Shown here in pieces: positions 8,551-16,745 of a DNA stretch of 64,000 nt. Position 1 is the first letter of the stretch, and each line of letters opens with the position of its first letter. The translations under genes and the position numbers were made by a program. The DNA comes from an uncultured Eubacteriales bacterium (GTDB lineage Bacteria > Bacillota > Clostridia > Peptostreptococcales > Anaerovoracaceae). The stretch covers positions 62,001-126,000 of the forward strand of contig CADADV010000001.1 in assembly GCA_902786815.1 (NCBI GenBank), given 5' to 3'. The notes beneath the pieces were generated by a model. That model was not told the origin of the DNA. It was given only the letters and a program-made list of their open reading frames with translations, and did no database searches.

Positions 8551-9816
8551 TTATTCTACAATCGGCAGGGTCGAGCCGCCGTACGGCATGATGATCACGC
8601 TTGGCTCTCCGCCGATGCGTTCGCGCTGCTCGGCAAAGGCATCCTCTACGGCTGACTGCAGGCCGCTGTAAGGCTCCATGAAAATCTGCCGGACAGTTTC
8701 ATCGTCCATGTCAGAGACCAGTTTGATATTGGCTTTCTCCATCACCATTGCAATGGCTGCTGCCTTGTGGCCGCCCAGTTTGAAATCCTTTCTGATCCGG
8801 TCCGTCAGGTCAGAAGGTTTTTTCGCGCTTTCGATCCATTCTCCGAAGGTCTTGTTGCCGAACCCCTCACGGCAGGAACCAACCAGAATGATCGTGCCGC
8901 CGTCCTTGACGGCGTGCTTGGAATTGTCCAGGGCCTTCTGGGTCTGGTAGAGATTCAGATCCTTAGGCGCGCCGCCCTGGGAGACGATGACGATATCAGC
9001 TTTCTCAGGAACCTTGACGGAGTAGAGCCCGTCGAGAAAAGCGCAGCCCTGACGGTGGGCTTTTGTCAGATCGCCGCAGACAGTGTAGATGATCTCTTTC
9101 TTCTCGTTCAGCACGACATTCACGAGGAAGTCCACAGGACAAAGCGGTGCCGCCTCCTCCAGATCTTCCCTGAGCGGGTTGCCGTCCAGTTTGCCTGTGT
9201 GGGCATCCGGAAGAATCATCATGGAGTGGTTCGCCTGGATGGCGGCCGGCGTCGAGGACCCCGGCATGATCGCTTTGATGCCGCCGGAGTAGCCTGCGAA
9301 ATAGTGATACTCGATGTTCCCCAGACAGATGCGACGGTCCGCTTCCGCGACCGAGCGGGTGATGTCGATGGGGGTGCCGTTGCTCGTTTCGCCCAGGTGG
9401 ATGCAGTCCTCCGGATCGCTGTCGATGCACTTGATCCGGCTGTACGCGAAATCCCCGGCGAGTTTACGCCGTTCTTCCTCCGTCTGATGCCGGTGGCTGC
9501 CCAAAGCGAACACGAGGGTGATGTCGTCTGCGTTTACGCCCGCGTCAAACAGTTCCTCGAGCAGCGGGGGCATGGCCACCCACGTGGGCATGGGCCGGCT
9601 GATATCGCTGGTGATAATCGCAATTTTCTCCCCGGGGCGAATGATCTCGCCCAGACGCGGGGAGCCGATCGGGTTCGCCAGAGCTTCCCGGACCGAGTCC
9701 GCGCCGGTCGGCGCACCGCCGAGGTCGACTTTGTTTGGTGTTAAGATTTGTAAGATGTTTTTATCCGGCACGATTGCGGCCTGTTTGCCGGTGCCGTATC
9801 CAAGTTCGATATTCAT
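8551..9816 (-). CDS. larA: Nickel-pincer lactate racemase family protein (LarA)
   Basis: Product of 421 residues, the normal LarA length. Motifs include ITSDISRP, ALGSHRHQTEEE (first nickel-site-region histidine), YHYFAGYSGGIKAIMPG (histidine plus the lysine expected to bind the pyridinium-thioamide cofactor) and a downstream NHSMM histidine. LarA homologues interconvert D- and L-2-hydroxyacids using a nickel-pincer nucleotide made by LarB, LarC and LarE; none of these three is in the window. The start at 9816 gives MNIELGYG, the usual LarA beginning. A longer open frame upstream is not coding-like. It converges on an LDH/MDH-family gene, suggesting a shared hydroxyacid pathway, though LarA relatives include non-lactate racemases. 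Confidence 0.85.
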   Translation of the reverse strand: MNIELGYGTGKQAAIVPDKNILQILTPNKVDLGGAPTGADSVREALANPIGSPRLGEIIRPGEKIAIITSDISRPMPTWVAMPPLLEELFDAGVNADDITLVFALGSHRHQTEEERRKLAGDFAYSRIKCIDSDPEDCIHLGETSNGTPIDITRSVAEADRRICLGNIEYHYFAGYSGGIKAIMPGSSTPAAIQANHSMMILPDAHTGKLDGNPLREDLEEAAPLCPVDFLVNVVLNEKKEIIYTVCGDLTKAHRQGCAFLDGLYSVKVPEKADIVIVSQGGAPKDLNLYQTQKALDNSKHAVKDGGTIILVGSCREGFGNKTFGEWIESAKKPSDLTDRIRKDFKLGGHKAAAIAMVMEKANIKLVSDMDDETVRQIFMEPYSGLQSAVEDAFAEQRERIGGEPSVIIMPYGGSTLPIVE

Positions 9817-9822
9817 AACTGC

Positions 9823-9831
9823 ATGATAGCA
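9823..9831 (-). promoter_or_regulatory. Extended -10 element of larA; mRNA probably leaderless
   Basis: Minus-strand TGCTATCAT ends exactly 6 nt before the larA ATG, which places the A of the start codon at +1. No ribosome binding site is present. Confidence 0.4.
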
Positions 9832-9867
9832 TCTGCGCGGAAAAAAGTAAATGATATCAGATGTGTG

Positions 9868-9876
9868 TGCTATAAT
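9868..9876 (+). promoter_or_regulatory. Extended -10 element of the EamA transporter; mRNA probably leaderless
   Basis: TGCTATAAT ends 6 nt before the ATG at 9883, the same geometry as the divergent larA promoter. No Shine-Dalgarno sequence lies between. Confidence 0.5.
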
Positions 9877-9882
9877 CGTTTT

Positions 9883-10788
9883 ATGAAGAAGTTGAACGAT
9901 CGCGGCCTTGCCCACGCGCTGATGATTTTCCTTGTGATCGCGTGGGGATTCGATTATGTAGCGGCCAAATGGGCGCTGGAGCTTTTGCCTCCGGGGAGCT
10001 TGATGTTTTTCAAGTTCGCCCTGGGGCTTATTTTCGTGTGGCTGATCAAGGTCGTTCTTCATAAGAAGTGGTTCGTGCGGAAGAAGGATATTCCGATCTT
10101 CATCGCCTGTGCGATCTTCGGGCAGGTCTGCTACTATGAGTGCGAATACAACGCCATGGCCCTCATGCCGGTGGCGCTGATCTCCATCGTGCTCGCCTTC
10201 GTGCCTGCGGTCTCAATCGTTCTGGAACGGATCATCTACAAACGCAAGGCGAACAGCAAAATCTATGCAGGCATTTTAATATGCCTTGTGGGGATCGCGC
10301 TGGTAGTCGGCGCGGACTTCAGCATCATCACACAGGGCAGGGGCACAGGATACCTGCTGGCCATCGGGGCGGTGTTCTGCTGGAACATCTATAATTTCAT
10401 CACTGCGGGACTGAAAGGGTATGACAGCCTGATCCTGTCGCTGAATCAGCTGGCCTGTGCGACGCTGCTTCTTTTGCCGGGGGTCTTTCACTCCCTGCCG
10501 CCTGCAAGGGAATTCACACTGCCGGTGATTTTCGGCATCCTGTGGGTCGGTCTTGTGGACAGCGGGCTGGGATATATGATTGTCGTCTACGCACTGCAAA
10601 AGCTGGGGCCGACAACCAACGCTGTGTACTCCAATTTCCTGCCGGTCACGACGGCATTCTTTGGGGCAGTGCTGCTGGGCGAGCATCTCACCTGGATGCA
10701 GATCCTGGGCGGGATCATCGTCATCGCGGCCGGGTTCCTTGTGATATGGGAGAAAGGAAAAATCGACGAACAAGCGGAGTCTCTTTAA
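9883..10788 (+). CDS. EamA/DMT-superfamily transporter
   Basis: Product of 301 residues with ten predicted membrane segments arranged as two EamA repeats, the pattern of the drug/metabolite transporter superfamily (RhtA/YdcZ-like exporters). The first repeat opens with MIFLVIAWGFDYVAAKWAL; the second has the typical GAVFCWNIYNF and GVLLGEHLTW-like features near the end. These proteins usually export amino acids, nucleobases or other metabolites across the cytoplasmic membrane. The substrate cannot be read from sequence. The start at 9883 is set by the promoter position; an upstream in-frame ATG would fall inside the divergent promoter. Confidence 0.8.
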   Translation: MKKLNDRGLAHALMIFLVIAWGFDYVAAKWALELLPPGSLMFFKFALGLIFVWLIKVVLHKKWFVRKKDIPIFIACAIFGQVCYYECEYNAMALMPVALISIVLAFVPAVSIVLERIIYKRKANSKIYAGILICLVGIALVVGADFSIITQGRGTGYLLAIGAVFCWNIYNFITAGLKGYDSLILSLNQLACATLLLLPGVFHSLPPAREFTLPVIFGILWVGLVDSGLGYMIVVYALQKLGPTTNAVYSNFLPVTTAFFGAVLLGEHLTWMQILGGIIVIAAGFLVIWEKGKIDEQAESL

Positions 10789-10812
10789 CAGTCGCGTCTG
10801 TGGCTGTTTTTT
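10787..10812 (+). terminator. Short terminator after the EamA gene
   Basis: AACAGTC (10787-10793) pairs with GGCTGTT (10802-10808, one G-U pair), followed by TTTTTT. It abuts the next promoter. Confidence 0.5.
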
Positions 10813-10820
10813 GTTATAAT
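10812..10820 (+). promoter_or_regulatory. Extended -10 promoter of the SGNH gene; near-leaderless
   Basis: TGTTATAAT ends 9 nt before the ATG at 10830, leaving a predicted leader of only about 3 nt and no ribosome binding site. Confidence 0.45.
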
Positions 10821-10829
10821 AAATTCTGT

Positions 10830-11987
10830 ATGGATGTAAATGAGAAAGCCGTGAACAGAACAGATGAGATGAGTTCCGCAGGAACCCACAAGGTCCGGCG
10901 GGTTTTGCTGTGTGCGATCGGATTCCTGCTGTGCGCGGGGCTTTTGTTCTGCTACCTGAACAAGGTCTTCAGCATGGGAGATGCAGACGGAAACCGGCAG
11001 ACCTTCAAGGCGTTTTACGCGGAGCCTGCAGGCACCATCGATGTTATGTATCTGGGCACCAGCGCCTCCAACAGGTACTTCATCAACCCGCTTGCCTACA
11101 AGGAAGAGGGGATGACGTGCTTCACGCTGGCGACCATGGGAATGCCCATGTTCTTCGTGCCGGATCTGATCGACGAAGTGGCGAAGACCCAGGACCCGCA
11201 GCTGTATATCATCGAACTGCGGTGGCTGCAGAAAGACCGGGACATGATCACGGACGCGCACATCCGCAGGGTCACGGACAACCTGAAACTGTCAGGAATC
11301 AAAAAGCACGCTATCGATCTGGCCTTCGAACAGATGGACGGAAGCAAAGGCATGCTGGGCGACATTTCAGACAAGAAGATCGACTATTACATTCCGATCC
11401 TCAAGTACCATGACCGCCTGCAGCAGGGTCAGATGTCGCCGGGCGACTTCAAGCTGACGGCTTCGAAGAATCGGACCAAGGGCTACATCATGAGCAAAAA
11501 CACCACAACGCAGGTGAACCAGTTTCCGGAGGAACTGACAGATAAGCGGGCGCCGCTGTCTGATCTGGCGGAAACGGCTCTCACGGCCACCCTCGATAAG
11601 TGCGATGCGCTGACGGCGCAGGCAGACAAGCAGATCATGTTCGTCCTGTCGCCCTTCTGCTGTCATGAGAAGCAGAAGCAGATTTTCAACACTGCCATGG
11701 ACACGGTGCGCGAGCGGGGCTATCCGGTGCTGGATTTCAACACGCCGGAGATGTACGAAGAACTGGGACTGGATTTCGACAAGGATTTCTACAACAGCAA
11801 GCATGTCAACTTCATCGGCGCTGAGAAGTACACCAAATATCTGACCGACTACATAGCAGCCCATTACGAGCTGCCCGATCACAGAGGTCAGGAAGGCTGC
11901 GAAAGCTGGGAGGAAGCTTATGAGACGTATGAAGAGTATGTCAGCGGCGGTATCGATACTATACAAGTCAAAGAAAAGAATCAATAA
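10830..11987 (+). CDS. Membrane-anchored SGNH-hydrolase-like protein
   Basis: Product of 385 residues. A single membrane segment (about 22-42) is followed by an extracytoplasmic domain with SGNH-like features: YLGTSASNRYFIN contains the candidate nucleophile serine, and NSKHVNFIGAEKY near the C-terminus carries the candidate catalytic histidine. This resembles the DltD/AlgX-type group that transfers or removes acyl groups on wall polymers. The usual MBOAT partner is not adjacent, so the substrate is open. The start is fixed by the promoter and by the lack of a signal in the upstream frame. It is followed after 28 nt by the MoxR gene and is probably co-transcribed with it. Confidence 0.6.
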   Translation: MDVNEKAVNRTDEMSSAGTHKVRRVLLCAIGFLLCAGLLFCYLNKVFSMGDADGNRQTFKAFYAEPAGTIDVMYLGTSASNRYFINPLAYKEEGMTCFTLATMGMPMFFVPDLIDEVAKTQDPQLYIIELRWLQKDRDMITDAHIRRVTDNLKLSGIKKHAIDLAFEQMDGSKGMLGDISDKKIDYYIPILKYHDRLQQGQMSPGDFKLTASKNRTKGYIMSKNTTTQVNQFPEELTDKRAPLSDLAETALTATLDKCDALTAQADKQIMFVLSPFCCHEKQKQIFNTAMDTVRERGYPVLDFNTPEMYEELGLDFDKDFYNSKHVNFIGAEKYTKYLTDYIAAHYELPDHRGQEGCESWEEAYETYEEYVSGGIDTIQVKEKNQ

Positions 11988-12015
11988 AAACAAACAAGTA
12001 GTAAGGAGCAGTGAA

Positions 12016-12861
12016 ATGTCAAACAACATGAATGTCTTTAAGGGAAGTGACAACTACGTCGTAACGGAAGAGCTGATGAACGCTGTCAACGTGTCCATCG
12101 CGCTCAAGAAGCCCCTGTTGATCAAGGGCGAGCCGGGAACCGGCAAAACCATGCTGGCGGAGGCGATCGCCGAGTCGCTGGATATGCCGCTGATCATCTG
12201 GAGCATCAAGTCCACCACAAAAGCCCAGGACGGACTGTACGTCTACGACACAGTGCAAAGGCTGTACGACTCACAGTTCGGCGAAGGGGATGTCAAGAAC
12301 ATCGGCCAGTACATCAAGCTGGGAAAGCTGGGCGAGGCATTCACATCCGAGAAACAGGTAGTACTGCTGATCGACGAGATCGACAAGGCAGATCTGGAAT
12401 TCCCGAACGACCTGCTCTGGGAACTGGATAAGATGGAGTTCTACATCAACGAGACGAAGGAGACCATCACGGCGAAGCACCGCCCGATCGTTATCATCAC
12501 ATCCAACGCAGAGAAAGAGCTGCCGGACGCGTTTCTGCGCCGGTGCATCTTCCACTATATCGAATTCCCGGACGAGGAGAAGATGAAGGAGATCATCCAC
12601 GTCCACTATGGCGACATCGACCAGCATCTGATATCAGAAGCGCTGAACGCCTTCTACAAGATCCGCGAGATGAAGGATCTGCAGAAACGGCCGTCCACGT
12701 CGGAACTGCTCGACTGGATCCAGGCGCTCATGATCAGCGGCGTGAGCATCACCGATCTCTATGAGAGCATGCCGTTCCTGGGCGTGCTCCTGAAGAAGAA
12801 CCAGGATATCGATACATTTGAGGAAATCAAGACGAAGGGATACTCACTGAGGAACTGGTAA
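12016..12861 (+). CDS. MoxR-type AAA+ ATPase
   Basis: Product of 281 residues. Walker A is GEPGTGKT (about residues 40-47), Walker B is LLIDEIDKAD, sensor I is ITSNAEKELPDAFLRRC, and an arginine-finger region and lid follow. MoxR ATPases act as chaperones that remodel or activate client proteins, often with a von Willebrand factor A protein encoded next door, as here. The start ATG at 12016 has AAGGAG 7 nt upstream. A longer open frame from 11920 overlaps the previous gene and lacks a ribosome site. Acts in the cytoplasm; the client is unknown. Confidence 0.9.
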   Translation: MSNNMNVFKGSDNYVVTEELMNAVNVSIALKKPLLIKGEPGTGKTMLAEAIAESLDMPLIIWSIKSTTKAQDGLYVYDTVQRLYDSQFGEGDVKNIGQYIKLGKLGEAFTSEKQVVLLIDEIDKADLEFPNDLLWELDKMEFYINETKETITAKHRPIVIITSNAEKELPDAFLRRCIFHYIEFPDEEKMKEIIHVHYGDIDQHLISEALNAFYKIREMKDLQKRPSTSELLDWIQALMISGVSITDLYESMPFLGVLLKKNQDIDTFEEIKTKGYSLRNW

Positions 12862-12882
12862 GAAGCACCGGGAGACTGAGAA

Positions 12883-14076
12883 ATGTTTTTGCAATTCTTT
12901 TATCTGCTCCGGGCGCGGGGACTGGAGGTATCCATTAATGAATGGATGACTCTGGTGGAAGCGCTGGACAAGGGGCTGGCAAATTCCTCTCTCATGGGGT
13001 TCTACCAGCTGTGTAGGAGCATACTTATAAAAACCGAATCAGAATACGACAAGTTCGACCAGATCTTCGCCGAGTACTTCGAGGGCATCGAAACGCCGGA
13101 AGACCTCCCGGAGGAGTTTTGGCGTTGGCTCGAGGAAAGCGACAGGGAGCGGGATCTGGATGACTTTGGCGACAAGGAACTCTTCGCCAAGGAGCTGGAC
13201 GAACTGCTCAAGATGTTCGAAGAGCGCATCAAAGAACAGAAGGAAAAGCACGACGGGGGCAATTACTGGATCGGCACCGGCGGAACCTCGCCGATGGGCC
13301 GCGGCGGTTATCACCCCAGCGGAATCAGGGTCGGCGGCAAAAGCCGTCACAAGACTGCGCTGCAGGTTGCCGGCGAGCGGAACTTCAAAGACTTCCGCGA
13401 GGACACGATCCTGGATATCCGCCAGTTCCAGATGGCCTTCCGGAAACTGCGTCAGTACTCCTCCCGCGTAGATACCAACGAGAAGGAACTGGACATCGAC
13501 AAGACCATCGACGAGACCTGCGAGAACGGCGGGATGCTGAAACTGGCCTATGAAAAGCCGCGTAAGAACACAGTCAAGGTTTTGCTGCTGATCGATTCAG
13601 AAGGGAGCATGCTCCCTTACAGCAGGCTTTGCAACAGGCTATTTCAGGCAGTGAGCCGGTCCAACCACTTCAAGGATCTGAAGATCTACTACTTCCACAA
13701 CGCGATCTACGACCAGCTCTACACCACGCCGCGGTGCAAGCTGTACGACTCCGTGGAGACGACCTGGGTCTTCAACCGCCTCGACTCCGACTACAAGGTC
13801 ATCTTCGTGGGCGACGCAGCCATGGCGCCGTCGGAGCTCTACCGCAAAGGCGGCAACGCCATCATCGGGCTCTTCAACCGGGAAACAGGCATGGAGTGGT
13901 TCATGAAGTTCAAGAAACGCTTCAAGAAGCAGATCTGGCTCAACCCGATCGAGAAGAAAGCGTGGGAGTACACCTACGGTTCCGCGACCATCCACGACAT
14001 TGGCGAAGTGTTCCCCATGTTTGAGCTGACCCTCAGCGGCCTCGAAGCCGGGATCAAGAAACTGTTGGTGAAATAA
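12883..14076 (+). CDS. VWA-domain (CoxE-like) partner of the MoxR ATPase
   Basis: Product of 397 residues. The N-terminal ~90 residues (FLQFFYLLRARGLEVSINEW) match the start of CoxE-like proteins. An acidic helical region and a glycine-rich linker (GTGGTSPMGRGGYHPSG) come next. A VWA domain begins near residue 225. Its metal-site motif reads LIDSEGSML, so the canonical DxSxS has glutamate in place of the first serine, which may weaken metal binding. It lies 21 nt after the MoxR gene, so the pair is a standard MoxR-VWA unit. The next gene, a lipoprotein, starts 1 nt after the stop and may be the client. Confidence 0.8.
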   Translation: MFLQFFYLLRARGLEVSINEWMTLVEALDKGLANSSLMGFYQLCRSILIKTESEYDKFDQIFAEYFEGIETPEDLPEEFWRWLEESDRERDLDDFGDKELFAKELDELLKMFEERIKEQKEKHDGGNYWIGTGGTSPMGRGGYHPSGIRVGGKSRHKTALQVAGERNFKDFREDTILDIRQFQMAFRKLRQYSSRVDTNEKELDIDKTIDETCENGGMLKLAYEKPRKNTVKVLLLIDSEGSMLPYSRLCNRLFQAVSRSNHFKDLKIYYFHNAIYDQLYTTPRCKLYDSVETTWVFNRLDSDYKVIFVGDAAMAPSELYRKGGNAIIGLFNRETGMEWFMKFKKRFKKQIWLNPIEKKAWEYTYGSATIHDIGEVFPMFELTLSGLEAGIKKLLVK

Positions 14077-14077
14077 A

Positions 14078-15016
14078 ATGAAAAAACAGGTTTTATTTAT
14101 ATGTGTCCTTGTTGCTTTTGCATTGGTGTTTATGGCGGGGTGCGGAGATGATTCGTCCGACGAGGCTGTGAAGGATACAAAGGCAAAGGCGAAAGCCGCT
14201 CAGATGCCGACGAAGGCGACAGAAGAGACAAAGGCGAAAGCCGAGAAGAAGGACAAGAAGGAGAACAAAAAAGAATACACGGGCGTGGTCCAGGACCGGA
14301 TCTACGAGAAGTTTGTGCTTGGAACCGATGCGGGATCGATAGAATTCACCACCAATGACGATACGTTGTTCTATTTTGAGGATAACAAGTATATGTTCGT
14401 GGGCGATGTGGTCCGTGTGGAATATGAAGAGGCAGGCGGCGTCAAGCTGGCGAAGAAGATCGAATTGCTGGAGGAACCGGAACCGGGAGCGATCCTGGGC
14501 GATTATGCTGCCAATATGTGCTGGCCTCACGACCAGAACAGCAACGGGAAATACGGCAGCGGCCGGCCGAATGACGCCTACGGAAATCTTTACGACAGAC
14601 TGCAGCCTCAGGCAGAGTCCGGCATCAGCAGCCCGCAGTGGAGAGCGGGAGCATCCTGCGACCTGTTCGTAGCGACCGCGCTCAGAGGATTCGGACTGAC
14701 AGACTTCCCAGTGACTCTCAGCAATCAGTGCGGCTATTTCTTTGGGAGCGACGACTATAAAGAAGCCTTCGAAAAGATCGATACCGGCGGCGATATTTCG
14801 AAGATGAAACACGGCGACGTGGGCATCTACATCCGTGCCGGTTCAACGAACAACGGGCAGGGACACATCTTCATTGTGAACAAGGCCGGCGGCCACAACT
14901 GGAAGTCCAACGCCCACTACAGAAAGGGTCCCGGATACTACGGCGTGATCGATGACCTGAAAGGACATTACGATCCGGGCAAATACAAATACTTCGGCGT
15001 GTTCCGTCTGAAGTAG
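14078..15016 (+). CDS. Lipoprotein with NlpC/P60-like hydrolase domain
   Basis: Product of 312 residues. The lipobox FMAGC (Cys near residue 23) indicates lipid anchoring. A charged Ala/Lys/Glu linker (about 25-65) leads to a small beta domain (about 68-135) and then a papain-like domain: GASCDLFVATALRGFGL provides the candidate catalytic cysteine (about residue 194) and GHIFIVNKAGG the histidine (about 262). This matches NlpC/P60-type peptidoglycan endopeptidases or amidases, although the usual D-C-x-D/S-F motif is reduced to SCDLF. It is translationally adjacent to the VWA gene. Likely role is wall cleavage at the outer membrane face; specificity not known. Confidence 0.7.
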   Translation: MKKQVLFICVLVAFALVFMAGCGDDSSDEAVKDTKAKAKAAQMPTKATEETKAKAEKKDKKENKKEYTGVVQDRIYEKFVLGTDAGSIEFTTNDDTLFYFEDNKYMFVGDVVRVEYEEAGGVKLAKKIELLEEPEPGAILGDYAANMCWPHDQNSNGKYGSGRPNDAYGNLYDRLQPQAESGISSPQWRAGASCDLFVATALRGFGLTDFPVTLSNQCGYFFGSDDYKEAFEKIDTGGDISKMKHGDVGIYIRAGSTNNGQGHIFIVNKAGGHNWKSNAHYRKGPGYYGVIDDLKGHYDPGKYKYFGVFRLK

Positions 15017-15034
15017 GCATATCAAAAGTGAAAG

Positions 15035-15060
15035 CCCCTCAGATTCCGAGGGGTCTTTTG
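15035..15060 (+). terminator. Terminator after the lipoprotein gene
   Basis: CCCCTC (15035-15040) pairs with GAGGGG (15048-15053) around a 7-nt loop, then TCTTTTG. It lies between convergent genes. Confidence 0.7.
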
Positions 15061-15074
15061 TTGCAGTGGGTCGC

Positions 15075-16586
15075 TTACCGTGATGCGGGAGCATCGCGAA
15101 GCAGATGCTCCATATCCTGCTCCAGGGTGTCGGGGTCGACGACAAGGGTCGGTTTGCCTTCGCCTTCGAAGGCACTGATCAGGGAACTGCTGTCTTCCTC
15201 CCCTGTAACGATGAGCGCATCATAATCTGCAGGATCTGTGCTCACAGGATCATCAGCTCCTATCAGCTCGATCGTATAGTTGTTGTCGCCTTCGTTATAC
15301 GCTGCGGCGAATTCTTCTACGCGGCTGCGATCCGAGCCATAAAGCAAAATCCTGACAGTCTGTCTGTCAGCAGTTTGTGTGCCTGTCTGGTTCGTATCAG
15401 AACTGCCTGCTGTCGGGTCAGTCTGGCCGGTTTGCCCGGTTCCTGCAGGTGCGCTTGTGGGCTGCTGCGCCGGTTTGGCTGCGGGCTTGGCAGGTTTCGC
15501 GGAAGCGGACTTTTTGGCGGGCCGCTTGCTGTAGCAGACGTCAAAGAAGTAGGTCATGACTTTCTTCCCATTCCTTCGGACGATAGGGCTTGCCTTCACG
15601 TACATTCTGTCCGGATGGTACTGGATGCCATAGACAGGCAAAGTCTTGTGCTGTACACCTTCGATCGTGCCGTCCTTAGCGTCGACCATGGTCACTTTAA
15701 GAGGTTTGGCGAGCCTTTTGATGGCCTGGTGGTGGTAGTGAAGGGTGTGCACAGATGCTCCGTAGAGCCTGCGCATGTCAGTGCCTTTTGTTGTCTTTGT
15801 ATTGCGGCTTTTGTCGTTGTAGTGGCCTTTGCCGATGTCCTGCTTCAGCGTCCCGCCGAGGGTGACGTTGATGAGCTGGCAGCCGCGGCAGATACCGAGG
15901 ATCGGTTTTTTCTTTTTGATGAATTTTTTGACGAGGGCGATCTCGAGCCGGTCAAGGGACTTCACGAATTTGTGCTTTTTGCATTTGACTTTGGCGTGAT
16001 AAAAGGATGGGTGAACGTGCTTGCCGCCGGGGATGATCAGGCCGTCGTACTTGGTCGGATCGATGCCTTTGGCCGTACCCGTCTTCACGATTTTGATGAT
16101 GTATGGGTTGTCTGTCGCATTGTAGCGCTTGACGAACTTACCGACATTCTTGTCTTCAGATTTCGGAACCAGGATTTTCAGAACTTTTTTCTTCATGGTG
16201 CGCTTGCCTTTTGTGGCAGCGACTTTCATGGAGCTGTATGGACCGTAGATATATTTGGTTTTGCCATTCTTCCGGACAATCTTGTAAGCCCGGACGACAT
16301 AGGTGTATTTCAGGCCGGGTTTTAGTTTCTTGTCAGTAAAGCTTCTGACGTTGCCTTTCTTGATCAGGGTCTCGTTCCGGAACAGCTGATAGCCCGTGGC
16401 TTTCCTGGCTTTGCTCCAGCTGATCCTGACGCTGGTCTTTGACAGTGTCTTGACCGTGACATTCTTGACAGCGCCGGGTTTTCCGGCAGCAAAAGCCGGC
16501 TGCACGTCGGCCATGGTGAATGCCACTCCGACCATCAGCGCCAAAAGCACTGCAATGAACTTGTTCCCCGCCCGGTGTCTTCTCAT
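15075..16586 (-). CDS. Exported FN3 plus class I glutamine-amidotransferase-like (PuuD/C26) protein with a partial domain duplication
   Basis: Product of 503 residues. The start at 16586 has AGGAGG 6-11 nt upstream. A signal peptide ends near QPAFAAG; an FN3 domain spans about 32-125. The next ~245 residues form a peptidase C26/PuuD-like domain: YDGLIIPGGKHVHPSFY, the nucleophile elbow ILGICRGCQLINVTLGG and YGIQYHPDRM. The third catalytic residue, usually Glu in HPE, is Asp here. A Pro/Ala/Thr/Gln linker then joins a second copy of only the first part of the domain (about 408-503), lacking the nucleophile. PuuD enzymes hydrolyse gamma-glutamyl amides in the cytoplasm; an exported version suggests action on gamma-glutamyl bonds in the wall or medium, which is inference. 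Confidence 0.75.
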   Translation of the reverse strand: MRRHRAGNKFIAVLLALMVGVAFTMADVQPAFAAGKPGAVKNVTVKTLSKTSVRISWSKARKATGYQLFRNETLIKKGNVRSFTDKKLKPGLKYTYVVRAYKIVRKNGKTKYIYGPYSSMKVAATKGKRTMKKKVLKILVPKSEDKNVGKFVKRYNATDNPYIIKIVKTGTAKGIDPTKYDGLIIPGGKHVHPSFYHAKVKCKKHKFVKSLDRLEIALVKKFIKKKKPILGICRGCQLINVTLGGTLKQDIGKGHYNDKSRNTKTTKGTDMRRLYGASVHTLHYHHQAIKRLAKPLKVTMVDAKDGTIEGVQHKTLPVYGIQYHPDRMYVKASPIVRRNGKKVMTYFFDVCYSKRPAKKSASAKPAKPAAKPAQQPTSAPAGTGQTGQTDPTAGSSDTNQTGTQTADRQTVRILLYGSDRSRVEEFAAAYNEGDNNYTIELIGADDPVSTDPADYDALIVTGEEDSSSLISAFEGEGKPTLVVDPDTLEQDMEHLLRDAPASR

Positions 16587-16666
16587 GATCAGCCTCCTGT
16601 AGTGATTTGTAACCATTGTAGAACCTGCATGGAAGGGAAGCAATTGTTTTTTTATAGTATGTATCG

Positions 16667-16695
16667 TTGAGCCCTTTCTTAATGTATGTTAAGAT
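16667..16695 (+). promoter_or_regulatory. Candidate promoter of the 721-residue Ig-like protein
   Basis: TTGAGC (16667-16672), a 17-bp spacer and TAAGAT (16690-16695) lie 50 bp before the start codon. Confidence 0.4.
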
Positions 16696-16745
16696 TCTCA
16701 TAACGTTCAGTTTATTCAGTTGAGAGTGGGCAACAGGAGGTAGAC

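Noticed and set aside
8767..9744. Long plus-strand frame opposite larA
   Set aside because: Antisense of larA; the larA motifs on the minus strand are unambiguous.
9817..10062. Upstream in-frame extension of larA (82 extra residues)
   Set aside because: It overlaps the divergent promoter and transporter gene, has no LarA similarity and no ribosome site; MNIELGYG is the usual LarA start.
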